Shown here in pieces: positions 25,580-33,084 of a stretch of 52,986 nucleotides of DNA (its first letter is position 1; each line of letters opens with the position of its first letter). The notes below the pieces were generated by a model that worked only from the letters and a program-made list of their open reading frames with translations, was not told where the DNA came from and did no database searches. Source of the stretch: Nitrospirota bacterium (GTDB lineage: Bacteria > Nitrospirota > Thermodesulfovibrionia > Thermodesulfovibrionales > Dissulfurispiraceae); contig JAMCVZ010000047.1 in NCBI GenBank assembly GCA_023476565.1, positions 1 through 52,986 of the forward strand, in the 5' to 3' direction. Both the position numbers and the translations under genes were made by a program.

Positions 25580-26905
25580 ATGCGTCGTTTGGGTTTTCTA
25601 TTGATACTCTTTCTTTGGTTTGTCCCTGCGGTTGCCGGCGCCTCAACAATCACCTCAGCGGTAAAGGAATACAGGCTCAAAAACGGCCTGAAAGTGCTTA
25701 TTGTTGAGGACCACAAGGCGCCGCTGGCCACGTTCCAGATATGGTACCGGGTCGGCTCGGTGAACGAGCCCGCCGGGAGAACAGGCATGAGCCACCTGCT
25801 CGAGCATATGATGTTCAAAGGCACCCCGAAGTACGGTTCAAAGCAGTTTTCCAATATCATCTCGAGGAACGGCGGCACGGACAATGCCTTTACAACCAAA
25901 GAGTACACAACATATTTCCAGACCATCGCCTCGGACAGGATAAATATATCCATTGAGCTTGAGGCTGACAGAATGGCCAATCTCCTGCTCGATCCGAAGG
26001 AAGTTGCGGCTGAGAAGAATGTGGTCATGGAAGAGCGGCGCATGAGGTACGAAGACGAACCCCAGAGTGCGGTATATGAGGACGCGGTAGCCGCCGCATT
26101 CAAGGCGCACCCCTACCACTGGCCGGTCATCGGCTGGATGTCCGACATCGCCTCCATACAAAGAGACGACCTTTACAAATACTACAGGACCTCTTATTCA
26201 CCGGACAACGCGTTTATCGTCATTTCAGGCGATGTGCAGCCTGAAAGCATACTTACGAAAATTGAAAAAGAATTCGGGAATATCGCGCCCACGAACAATA
26301 AGGCGAGAGTCAATACAGTAGAGCCGGAGCAGCAGGGGGAAAGAAGAATATATGTCAAGAAAGAGGCGGAACTGCCCTATATCACCATGTTATACCATGT
26401 CCCAAACTTCCCCCACGAGGACAACTTTGCTCTTGACGTACTGTCAACCATACTCTCGGACGGCAGGAGTTCACGGCTTTATAAAAACATCGTTTACGAA
26501 AAACGTCTTGCCCTCAATGCGTCCGCCGAATACAGCGGGTTTTACAGGAACCCCTTCCTCTTCACGTTCAGCGCCACCGCAGCGCCCGGAAAGCCCATAG
26601 AGGATGTGGAAAAAGCGATCTATGAAGAGATAGACAGGATCAAGAAAGAGCCACCGTCTGAAACGGAAGTGCAGAAGGCAAAAAACCAGATTGAGGCGTC
26701 CTTCATTTTCGCCCAGGATTCGAACTACTCAAAGGCCCTCTATGCAGGAATGTTCGAGATGATGGGCGATTGGAGGCTTATGGATAAATACCTTGAGGGG
26801 ATAAGAAAGGTCAAGCCCGCAGACGTGCAGGCAATGGCGAAAAAGTATTTAACCGGCGACAATAAAACAGTGGGCGTATTGATACCAATTAAAAATTCAA
26901 AATGA
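25580..26905 (+). CDS. Exported M16 zinc peptidase, catalytic partner
   Basis: 441 aa from the ATG at 25580; a longer in-frame extension upstream is unlikely because the 25580 start gives a clean signal peptide (MRRLGFLLILFLWFVPAVAG). The zinc-binding HLLEH is at 72-76 and the third ligand region AEKNVVMEERR lies about 70 residues later. The second, inactive M16 domain makes up the C-terminal half. It overlaps the next gene by 4 bp; the pair forms the usual active/inactive heterodimer set. The last codons are encoded by repeat B copy 1. Confidence 0.92.
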   Translation: MRRLGFLLILFLWFVPAVAGASTITSAVKEYRLKNGLKVLIVEDHKAPLATFQIWYRVGSVNEPAGRTGMSHLLEHMMFKGTPKYGSKQFSNIISRNGGTDNAFTTKEYTTYFQTIASDRINISIELEADRMANLLLDPKEVAAEKNVVMEERRMRYEDEPQSAVYEDAVAAAFKAHPYHWPVIGWMSDIASIQRDDLYKYYRTSYSPDNAFIVISGDVQPESILTKIEKEFGNIAPTNNKARVNTVEPEQQGERRIYVKKEAELPYITMLYHVPNFPHEDNFALDVLSTILSDGRSSRLYKNIVYEKRLALNASAEYSGFYRNPFLFTFSATAAPGKPIEDVEKAIYEEIDRIKKEPPSETEVQKAKNQIEASFIFAQDSNYSKALYAGMFEMMGDWRLMDKYLEGIRKVKPADVQAMAKKYLTGDNKTVGVLIPIKNSK

Positions 26906-26970
26906 AAAATTCAAAATATCGGGAAATATCAATTTACTCGTTAATTTTTATTTTTGCTTTTTTATTTTTT
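26888..26970. repeat. AT-rich repeat, type B, copy 1 (across the M16 gene junction)
   Basis: AAAATTCAAAATG units on the left, TTTTTGC/TTTTATTTTT units on the right, as in the copies at 34601-34680, 45863-45942 and 52810-52870. Here it carries the end of the upstream M16 gene and the start and signal peptide of the downstream one. Low complexity makes the exact ends uncertain. Confidence 0.5.
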
Positions 26971-28278
26971 ATCTCCTCCTCGCATGCCGTTGAGATAAGG
27001 AGGGAAGTCACGCCCAACAAACTCACGGTACTGCAGGTCGAGCGGCACAACCTTCCTGTAGTCATGGTAACGCTCCTGGTAAAGGCATCGCCCTTGAGCG
27101 AGCCCGGGGACAAGGCGGGGATCGCCTATCTCACCTCAAAGATGCTCAATGAGGGCACATCCAGGAGAACTTCATCCGGTATAAGCGGGGAGATAGAGTT
27201 TCTCGGCGCAGCGCTTGATGCGTCTACCAATTACGATTTCACCACCATCTCGCTGTCCGTATTGAAAAAGGATATCGAGAAAGGATTTGACCTGTTTTCG
27301 GATATCCTTCTGAACCCGTCGTTTAAAGAGGATGAGCTCAAACGGAAAAAGGAGCTGCTCAAAGGCGCGTTAAGGCAGCGGGAGGAAGACCCTTCGTTTG
27401 TCGCCAATAAGACATTTATAAAAGAGGTCTTCGGGGGCCATCCTTACGGCAGGCTCGTGGAGGGAAGCGTCGAAAGCATAGATGCCATAAAGAGAGAGGA
27501 TGTCGTCAATTTTTATCACCGGCATTACCTGCCAGCCAACGCGATCCTCTCGGTTGTCGGCGACCTCACTCCCCGGGAACTCGACTCTTTGCTCAAAAAA
27601 TACCTGTCCGGCTGGAGCGCCGGGGCACCCGGCATCAACCGTCAAACCGAAACCGCATCCGGGAATGAGACGGACAGCATCGCTGTTCCGGCCCGGGGAG
27701 AGGTCGTTCTGGTGAACAAGGATGTGACCCAGGCGAGCATTATCCTCGGCAACCTCGGGATATCAAGGAGCAATCCGGATTATTACGCGGTGCAGGTCAT
27801 GAACTATGTCCTCGGCGGCGGGGGCTTTGCCTCAAGGCTGATGAAAATAGTGCGGGACGAGATGGGCCTCACCTATTCCATATACAGCGCATTCGTGGGG
27901 AACAAAGAGCCCGGGCAGTTCGAGGTGGAGGTCCAGACCAAGAACGGATCAGCAGGCGCGGTAATCGAAGAAATTCTGAAGCAGATACGCCTGATAATGA
28001 CAGCGCCGGTAACGGACCAGGAGCTGAGCGATGCCAAGGCATATCTTACCGGGAGCTTCCCCAGGAGACTCGAGACCAGCAGGAAGGTGGCTGATTTCCT
28101 TGCAGCAGTGCAGTTCTACAACCTGGGGGACGATTACATTGAAAAATACCCTGAGTATATAAACAGGGTAACAAAAGACGATGTCCTGAGAGTCGCAAAG
28201 AAATACCTTGATCCGGAAAATTACAAGCTTGCTGTCGTAGGCAATGAGAAAAAACTGATTATGGACTTCAAAAAGTAA
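26902..28278 (+). CDS. Exported M16 peptidase-like protein, non-catalytic partner
   Basis: 458 aa. The place of the zinc motif HxxEH reads YLTSK (76-80), so the protein cannot bind catalytic zinc. The rest follows the M16 fold, including the LGGGGFASRLMKIVRDEMGL region near 310, which in active partners contributes an Arg/Tyr substrate-binding pair. A signal peptide (IYSLIFIFAFLFFISSSHA) is present. It starts within the ATGA overlap with the catalytic partner. Expected to form a heterodimer that clears peptides in the periplasm. Confidence 0.9.
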   Translation: MKNSKYREISIYSLIFIFAFLFFISSSHAVEIRREVTPNKLTVLQVERHNLPVVMVTLLVKASPLSEPGDKAGIAYLTSKMLNEGTSRRTSSGISGEIEFLGAALDASTNYDFTTISLSVLKKDIEKGFDLFSDILLNPSFKEDELKRKKELLKGALRQREEDPSFVANKTFIKEVFGGHPYGRLVEGSVESIDAIKREDVVNFYHRHYLPANAILSVVGDLTPRELDSLLKKYLSGWSAGAPGINRQTETASGNETDSIAVPARGEVVLVNKDVTQASIILGNLGISRSNPDYYAVQVMNYVLGGGGFASRLMKIVRDEMGLTYSIYSAFVGNKEPGQFEVEVQTKNGSAGAVIEEILKQIRLIMTAPVTDQELSDAKAYLTGSFPRRLETSRKVADFLAAVQFYNLGDDYIEKYPEYINRVTKDDVLRVAKKYLDPENYKLAVVGNEKKLIMDFKK

Positions 28279-28301
28279 GCCCCGGGCAGCCTGAAGCGCC
28301 G

Positions 28302-29015
28302 TCACTTCCGGCGCATCCTCAATCTCCTGAATATGTACATCAATTCGGACGCTGATATCTGGCCCGGCGCAGACGGGTGATCGATATAACCGTATGTTAT
28401 GAGAGAACCGAAAAGGGGATTGAAAACCCTTGACGCCAGCCCATCGCCCCCCATGGAGATGGTGATCAGCCCCTTGTCCTTGTGCCTTAAATTAAGGAGC
28501 ATAAGCCTTACCAGATCATCCCTGTTGTTGGCCATTGCGGCTATCTTGATGATGTCAGCACCGGCCTCTTTTCCCTTCATGACGATATTATCAATAAAAT
28601 CGCCGTCAGGTGTAGCCTCAAAATTATGGTACGAGCCGATGAGGACCTTTTTATGTTCCGAGCATAATTGCCTTACATCCGGGAAGATGTCCTGTGCGCC
28701 CAGTTCCACATCGATGATATCGGATAACGGGGCAACGATCCGGTAAATGCTCAGCCTGTCTTTAACCTCCTTCTGGCCGCCTTCCCTGACGTCCCTGACC
28801 GTGGCGATTATGGGCTTCCTGAACCTATCCCTGACAGTTTTGAATACGGTCTCGATATGTTCCAGCGAAAGGTTTGAAAACATATCGACTCTCAGCTCTA
28901 TCAGATCAGCGGCGTTCAGATAGTCGCTGTTGAGCGTAGGGATATCAATATCCGTAAGTATGCCCGCTATGAGGGGTTTCTCCCCAAGTTTTAAATTGCA
29001 AATATATATATCCAT
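28302..29015 (-). CDS. aroD: 3-dehydroquinate dehydratase, type I
   Basis: Third step of the shikimate pathway. The 237 aa start at the ATG after GAGGCGCTCG; an 18-codon in-frame extension upstream looks unrelated. Class I features: ELRVD at 40-44, catalytic His130 in GSYHNF, Schiff-base Lys157 in ADIIKIAAMA, and the C-terminal SAPGQIS. It stands alone and is convergent with the M16 pair. Confidence 0.93.
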   Translation of the reverse strand: MDIYICNLKLGEKPLIAGILTDIDIPTLNSDYLNAADLIELRVDMFSNLSLEHIETVFKTVRDRFRKPIIATVRDVREGGQKEVKDRLSIYRIVAPLSDIIDVELGAQDIFPDVRQLCSEHKKVLIGSYHNFEATPDGDFIDNIVMKGKEAGADIIKIAAMANNRDDLVRLMLLNLRHKDKGLITISMGGDGLASRVFNPLFGSLITYGYIDHPSAPGQISASELMYIFRRLRMRRK

Positions 29016-29121
29016 CGAGCGCCTCAAAAAAACTCTATCTATTATAATGATTTGCCTCGGTGAAAACAATTCTCATAATCGCCACGGAAATGATATAATT
29101 TTAAAAATGCCGGAGAATAAC

Positions 29122-29207
29122 AGCAGTGAACAGTGTCAGTGTTTAGTGCCGGTTGAAGGAATTCTTTCACTCCACTACTTGCACTAATCACAGACGCTGA
29201 CACTCAA
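29122..29207. repeat. Intergenic repeat, type A, copy 3
   Basis: CAGTGTCAGTG...TAGTGCCGGTTGAA at 29131-29157, matching copy 2 at 25 of 27 positions, with an inverted arm GCACTAATCAC...GCTGACACT at about 29180-29203. It fills the gap between divergent aroD and the methyltransferase and ends 22 nt before the latter. Confidence 0.65.
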
Positions 29208-29229
29208 CAATTTTCGAGGTTAAAATTTT

Positions 29230-29769
29230 ATGAGAATATGTCCGTCTTATTTATCGTTTATCCTGTACAACCCGATAAGGAAGGCTCTGACGAACAGGGA
29301 GAAGGTGCTGGAGGAGTCCGGAATAAACAGGTCCTCCGTCGTCCTCGAGGTCGGCGCAGGCAACGGGTTTATAACAGAAGCGCTTGCCCAAAAGGCAAAA
29401 AAAGTTTATGCCCTCGAGCTGCAGGAAGGCATGGTCAGGAAACTCAAAAAGAGGATGAGGAAGTTCGGCGATAAGGTGGACATCATACTGGGCGATATCG
29501 CTACGTACAGCATCAGGAGCGCCTTTGCCGATGTGGTTCTGATGTACTATAGTTTCCATGAGGTAGGCAATCAGGCCGATGCCGCAAAAAATATCAGCAC
29601 GGCAATAAAGCCGGGGGGCAAACTATCCATTTACGAGCCGACGATAGAGGTGAAGAAATCAGATATGCAGAAAACCGTAAGGCTGTTCGAATCCGCAGGG
29701 TTCGAGAAAGAGGCAATACATCACGGCGCGTTCACCAGATTTGCGAGATTGAGGAAAAAACGTCTATAG
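29230..29769 (+). CDS. Class I SAM-dependent methyltransferase
   Basis: 179 aa. Motif I VLEVGAGNGFITEAL is at about 38-52 and the acidic end of strand 2 is YALEL near 71. GDIATYS, then VVLMYYSFHEVG, lie where motifs II/III are expected. The substrate is not predictable. The start follows GAGGTTAAAATTTT. The last codons adjoin repeat D copy 2. Confidence 0.85.
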   Translation: MRICPSYLSFILYNPIRKALTNREKVLEESGINRSSVVLEVGAGNGFITEALAQKAKKVYALELQEGMVRKLKKRMRKFGDKVDIILGDIATYSIRSAFADVVLMYYSFHEVGNQADAAKNISTAIKPGGKLSIYEPTIEVKKSDMQKTVRLFESAGFEKEAIHHGAFTRFARLRKKRL

Positions 29770-29846
29770 CGTTTATTGCGTTATAAACAAATAATGTTTT
29801 ACTATATTTTTATGCTATAATGCTGTACGCTCAACGCTATAACTCG
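29763..29846. repeat. Intergenic repeat, type D, copy 2 (before tRNA-Ala)
   Basis: CTATAGCG/GCGTTATA on the left and CGCTCAACGCTATAAC on the right, with a TA-rich centre. The right arm shares ACGCTCAACGCTATAAC with copy 1 before recN. Confidence 0.6.
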
Positions 29847-29850
29847 ATTC

Positions 29851-29926
29851 GGGCGGTTAGCTCAGCCGGGAGAGCATCACGTTCGCAACGTGGGGGCCGG
29901 GGGTTCGAATCCCCTACCGTCCACCA
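29851..29926 (+). tRNA. tRNA-Ala (anticodon CGC)
   Basis: 76 nt including an encoded CCA. Acceptor GGGCGGT/ACCGTCC with a G3:U70 wobble pair, the main identity element of tRNA-Ala. D-arm AGCTCAGCCGGGAGAGC, anticodon loop TTCGCAA (CGC), T-loop GTTCGAATC. All four stems pair. Confidence 0.97.
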
Positions 29927-30136
29927 ACCAAATCAATAGGTTTCATTTACTGCAAGGGGCCGGTTGCTGCCGACCGTAGTAAAAGCGTAGTAATCGGCTG
30001 GAATGAACATTGAGCTATGTTTTCCGTGGTTTTACTGAACTGGTACTGAACTAATTACCACCCCGCCAGCACGGCTTTGGTCGAATCCTTCCACCGCACC
30101 TCCGAATAGGGGTGCAGCCTCTCGTCCCTCCTATTT
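29927..30136. other. Gene-free segment after tRNA-Ala, possible integration remnant
   Basis: No open frame of interest. ACTGAACTGGTACTGAACTA (30033-30052) is a direct repeat of ACTGAACT-like units. GGTCGAATCCTTCCACCGCA (about 30079) resembles the 3' end of a tRNA (T-loop to acceptor). A cargo of toxin-antitoxin remnants follows. This fits a decayed integrated element next to a tRNA gene, but no integrase is present. Confidence 0.3.
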
Positions 30137-30445
30137 TCACGCATGCACGGCCTCGACATGCAATTTAAGCCCGAGCGCCCGTATCACCTTTAGCACTGTT
30201 GCAAATTCCGGGTTGCCTTCGGGGGAAAGAGCCTTGTACAGGCTTTCCCTCCCCAATCCTGTCTTGCGGGCTATCTCAGACATCCCCTTGGCGCGGGCAA
30301 TATTGCCCAGAGCAACGGCAATAGATGCGGGATCGCCGTCGGACTCCTCGATCATGGCCTCCAAATACAACGCCATGTCTTCTTCGGTTTTCAGATATTC
30401 GGCTGAATCCCATGGTATAGTTTTAACTTTTTTCTTGCCTTTCAT
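30137..30445 (-). CDS. HI1420-type addiction-module antitoxin
   Basis: 102 aa from the ATG after CAGGAGAATAGAA. An N-terminal extension (TIPWDSAEYLKTEEDMALYLEAM) precedes the helix-turn-helix GMSEIARKTGLGRESLYKALS and NPEFATVLKVIRALGLKL, typical of the downstream gene in HI1419/HI1420-like pairs. The toxin gene upstream overlaps it but is frameshifted. Confidence 0.85.
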   Translation of the reverse strand: MKGKKKVKTIPWDSAEYLKTEEDMALYLEAMIEESDGDPASIAVALGNIARAKGMSEIARKTGLGRESLYKALSPEGNPEFATVLKVIRALGLKLHVEAVHA

Positions 30446-30745
30446 TTCTATTCTCCTGCAGATTGCGCGCAAATTCGAGCGCTGTTTTTATATCTTTGTT
30501 TTGTGTGTGCTTGTCCCCGCCCGCCAGCAGAATCACCAGCTCTCTGCCCTCTGTATGAAATACACCCTGTAGCCCGGACCGTAATGAATTCTCATTTCCG
30601 ATACCCCCTCGCCGACCGGCTCGCAGTCACCGAAATTGCCGATAGATGCACGGTCTACTCTCGCCTGAATGCGCGCCCTGGCATGCTTGTCGCGCAATTC
30701 GGCAAACCAACTCGCGAATGTTTCGGTCTGGCGAATCTCGATCAC
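30423..30745 (-). pseudogene. HI1419-type (RelE-like) toxin, frameshifted
   Basis: From a GTG at 30745 the frame reads IEIRQTETFASWFAELRD, RARIQARVDRASIGNFGD and VGEGVSEMRIHYGPGYRVYF, then hits a stop (30536). One base added at the GGG run at 30547-30549 restores the family C-terminus (RGRELVILLAGGDKHTQ, then KDIKTALEFARNL) up to a stop at 30423, inside the antitoxin start. So the gene has lost one G of a run, or the sequence has an indel error. Confidence 0.85.
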
Positions 30746-30749
30746 AATT

Positions 30750-30775
30750 ATATTGTATCCTATGCGATACAATAT
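30750..30775. promoter_or_regulatory. Operator-like palindrome at the toxin start
   Basis: ATATTGTATC, 6 nt, GATACAATAT: a perfect 10-bp inverted repeat just upstream of the toxin GTG. Its position and symmetry fit an autorepression site of the toxin-antitoxin operon. Confidence 0.55.
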
Positions 30776-30899
30776 TGCAAGAAGAAAAAGAGAACTGCAA
30801 TACCCGGAATTACTGTGGGCTGTCGAGCAGATAGAGCAAGCCCGAGCAGATCCCGATTGGGATGACCGCTTCGATCAAAGTGACTTGTTAATAAGTTAA
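30762..30899 (+). CDS. Small hypothetical protein
   Basis: 45 codons from an ATG inside the palindrome: a basic N-terminus (RRKREL), then WAVEQIEQARADPDWDDRFDQ. The composition looks protein-like, but no ribosome binding site is seen and it may be the remnant of a longer gene. Family not recognised. Confidence 0.3.
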   Translation: MRYNIARRKRELQYPELLWAVEQIEQARADPDWDDRFDQSDLLIS

Positions 30900-30921
30900 G
30901 GTTGCAAGGTATTTTAATGAG

Positions 30922-31224
30922 TTGATTAATATTTTAAACAAATTGAACATTTTTTTTAAATATCCCTGCGAGGCGGCGGCGTATCTCAATGCAGCGATTA
31001 AGGAAGGAGATCGCGCGGTTTTCCTACTGGCGCTTCGCAATGTAGCTGAAGCGCATGGAGGGATGGCGGCCATCGCCCAAAAAGCAAACCTGAACCGTGA
31101 AAGTCTTTATCGGATGCTCTCCGGAAAAGGGAATCCGGAAATCAAAAGCCTTTACGCTCTGCTCCATGCCATTGGACTTCGACTTGCGATAGAAGCTGAG
31201 CCGCATACCTGTGGGGTTGCTTAA
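30922..31224 (+). CDS. Second HI1420-type antitoxin, apparently without toxin
   Basis: Up to 100 aa, starting at a TTG in very AT-rich DNA. The core CEAAAYLNAAIKEGD, VFLLALRNVAEAHGG, MAAIAQKANLNRESLYRMLS and NPEIKSLYALLHAIGLRLAIEAE is the HTH antitoxin of HI1419/HI1420 modules. No toxin gene lies next to it on the same strand. Opposite in direction to the first antitoxin. Confidence 0.75.
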   Translation: MINILNKLNIFFKYPCEAAAYLNAAIKEGDRAVFLLALRNVAEAHGGMAAIAQKANLNRESLYRMLSGKGNPEIKSLYALLHAIGLRLAIEAEPHTCGVA

Positions 31225-31389
31225 CGGCTACCAAAAATTTCTCTTATATCGCACCACTCCGTACTCATAAGGGCAATTTCAGCATGAAGCTCATCGAAAA
31301 GGTGCGATGTTAGCAAGTAAGCGGAAGGGGAATGAGCTTTGCAAGGGTTAGTACCATTAAAAACGAAATATTTTCGACACATGAATGGC

Positions 31390-31436
31390 GACCTTGTCCC
31401 GTCCTTTCGTTGAAGTAGAAAGGACGGGACAAGGTC
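31390..31436. repeat. Perfect 19-bp inverted repeat
   Basis: Arms 31390-31408 and 31418-31436 (GACCTTGTCCCGTCCTTTC and its exact complement) around a 9-nt loop. No T-run on either side, so not an intrinsic terminator. Confidence 0.8.
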
Positions 31437-31504
31437 AAGGGCTTCTGGTCGGATAACAAAGAAAGGCAAGTTTCAATTATTTTCTGCTCTGAATCAAGTC
31501 GATA

Positions 31505-31565
31505 GTTGATACTTTGAATGCTCTCATTTCCTTTCAAAATGTACCTGCCTCTATAAAGTATCAAC
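31505..31565. repeat. 11-bp inverted repeat
   Basis: GTTGATACTTT at 31505-31515 and AAAGTATCAAC at 31555-31565, 39 nt apart. Confidence 0.5.
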
Positions 31566-31692
31566 GCAAACTTTCGTCTTTAATATAACGGGAACAATGA
31601 AGGCTGTCAACAGTAATTTTCGGTATGGCATCCAGAGGTACAATTTGCAAGGATCTCTAAACCTTCTATAATCAAGGCTTCACAAGAAATGC

Positions 31693-33084
31693 TTACCCTA
31701 TCACCACCGAAGGCATGATGCCGATAATGAAGACCATTAGCACGGTTATCAGTATTGCCAGGCCCAATGACGGCGATGGCGCTATGGCTGCCTCTTGTTT
31801 CATCTCTTTCATGTACATGTTCATTACTACCCTTAGATAGTAGTATGCAGAGATGGCTGAGAATATCACGGCTATAACTACAAGCCATGTATATCCTGCC
31901 TTTATGGCTGCCATGAAGATATTGAATTTTCCGATGAACCCCGCTGTCGGCGGGATGCCGGTAAGGGAGAACATGAATACGAGCATCAAGGCCGCCACCA
32001 GCGGACGGCTTTTCGAGAGCCCTTCGTAATCCTTTATTTCATCGCCCTTGTCGAGGAGTATTACTATTGCGAATGCCCCGATATTCATGAACGCGTAAAT
32101 CAGCAGATACGTCATCATTGCGTGCAGCCCCTCCTCTGTCCCTGCTATTATGCCCAGCAGCGCATACCCTGCATGGGCGATGGATGAGTAGGCGAGCATC
32201 CTCTTGATATTCGTCTGTGATAAGGCGACGATATTTCCGACCGCCATGGTAAGTATGGCAATCCCTATAAGGATCGGCGTCCAGTCAGCCTGCATGCCCT
32301 GGAAAGCCGACATCAGGAAAACCCTGCCGATTACAGCAAAGCCGGCGGCCTTCGGCCCTACCGACATGAAGGCGGTCACCGATGTCGGGGCGCCCTCATA
32401 AACATCAGGGGCCCACATATGAAACGGGGCTGCGGCTATCTTGAATGAAAATGCCACGGCTATAAGTGTCATGCTCATCAGCAGGGGCATTGATGACCCT
32501 GTCTGCTTCAAATACGCGGCTATCTGATAAAGGTCAGTCGTAGTAGTAAGACCGTATAGAAGAGATATGCCGTAGAGGAGCAGCGCAGAGGAGAAGGAGC
32601 CCAGCAGGAAGTATTTCATCGCCGCCTCGTTTGATTTGATATCATGCCTCTTTATGCCTGCAAGGATGTAGGTGCTCAGCGCCATCAATTCGAGGCCGAG
32701 ATACAGAACTATAAGGTCCTTTGCAGACGCCATGAGCATCATCCCCGCTGTGGCAAACAGCAGCAAGCTGTAATATTCGCCGTACTCGGCCTTTTGCCTC
32801 TGCAGGTACTTCAGGGAGATGAGCACGGTGAGTATAAGGTTGACCATGAATATCAGCTTGAAATAGACACTGTAGCTGTCGCTTATGAACATGCCCCCGA
32901 ATGTCTCCCCGAGGCTTGCGGGCTGGATTATGGCATAAACCGTTACTCCTGCCGCCAGCAAGCTCAGAAAGGCAAGCGGGCCTTTATTTCTCAACGCAAG
33001 GTCGAATATAAGCAGAATGGATGCCGCTACTGTTATGATAATCTCAGGCGCTACCGGCATCAGGTTCGGGAACGGGATATTCAT
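31693..33084 (-). CDS. nuoN: NADH-quinone oxidoreductase subunit N
   Basis: Antiporter-like membrane subunit of complex I, 463 aa with about 14 membrane segments. Conserved features are the Glu/Lys sites in LYLGLELMALSTYILAG and FKIAAAPFHMWAPDVYEGAP, and YSSIAHAGYALLG. It is the last gene of the nuo operon and starts in a 4-bp overlap with nuoM. No terminator is visible after it. Confidence 0.95.
   Translation of the reverse strand: MNIPFPNLMPVAPEIIITVAASILLIFDLALRNKGPLAFLSLLAAGVTVYAIIQPASLGETFGGMFISDSYSVYFKLIFMVNLILTVLISLKYLQRQKAEYGEYYSLLLFATAGMMLMASAKDLIVLYLGLELMALSTYILAGIKRHDIKSNEAAMKYFLLGSFSSALLLYGISLLYGLTTTTDLYQIAAYLKQTGSSMPLLMSMTLIAVAFSFKIAAAPFHMWAPDVYEGAPTSVTAFMSVGPKAAGFAVIGRVFLMSAFQGMQADWTPILIGIAILTMAVGNIVALSQTNIKRMLAYSSIAHAGYALLGIIAGTEEGLHAMMTYLLIYAFMNIGAFAIVILLDKGDEIKDYEGLSKSRPLVAALMLVFMFSLTGIPPTAGFIGKFNIFMAAIKAGYTWLVVIAVIFSAISAYYYLRVVMNMYMKEMKQEAAIAPSPSLGLAILITVLMVFIIGIMPSVVIG

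Larger units (their letters stand above)
31225..31692. other. Degraded stretch between antitoxin and nuoN
   Basis: 468 bp with no recognisable gene. Minus-strand frames of 82-84 codons exist (31221-31469, 31310-31564), the second opening from TTG with a plausible protein-like start (LYRGRYILKGNESIQS), but neither matches a family known to me. Two inverted repeats (31390-31436 and 31505/31555) lie here. Probably the remains of a mobile or restriction-type gene. Confidence 0.4.

Noticed and set aside
30669-30761. Longer upstream reading of the small ORF ending at 30899
   Set aside because: This part is antisense to the recognised toxin gene; only the portion from 30762 looks protein-like.
31390-31436. 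Hairpin considered as terminator of nuoN
   Set aside because: No T-run on either side and it lies more than 250 bp beyond the nuoN stop.
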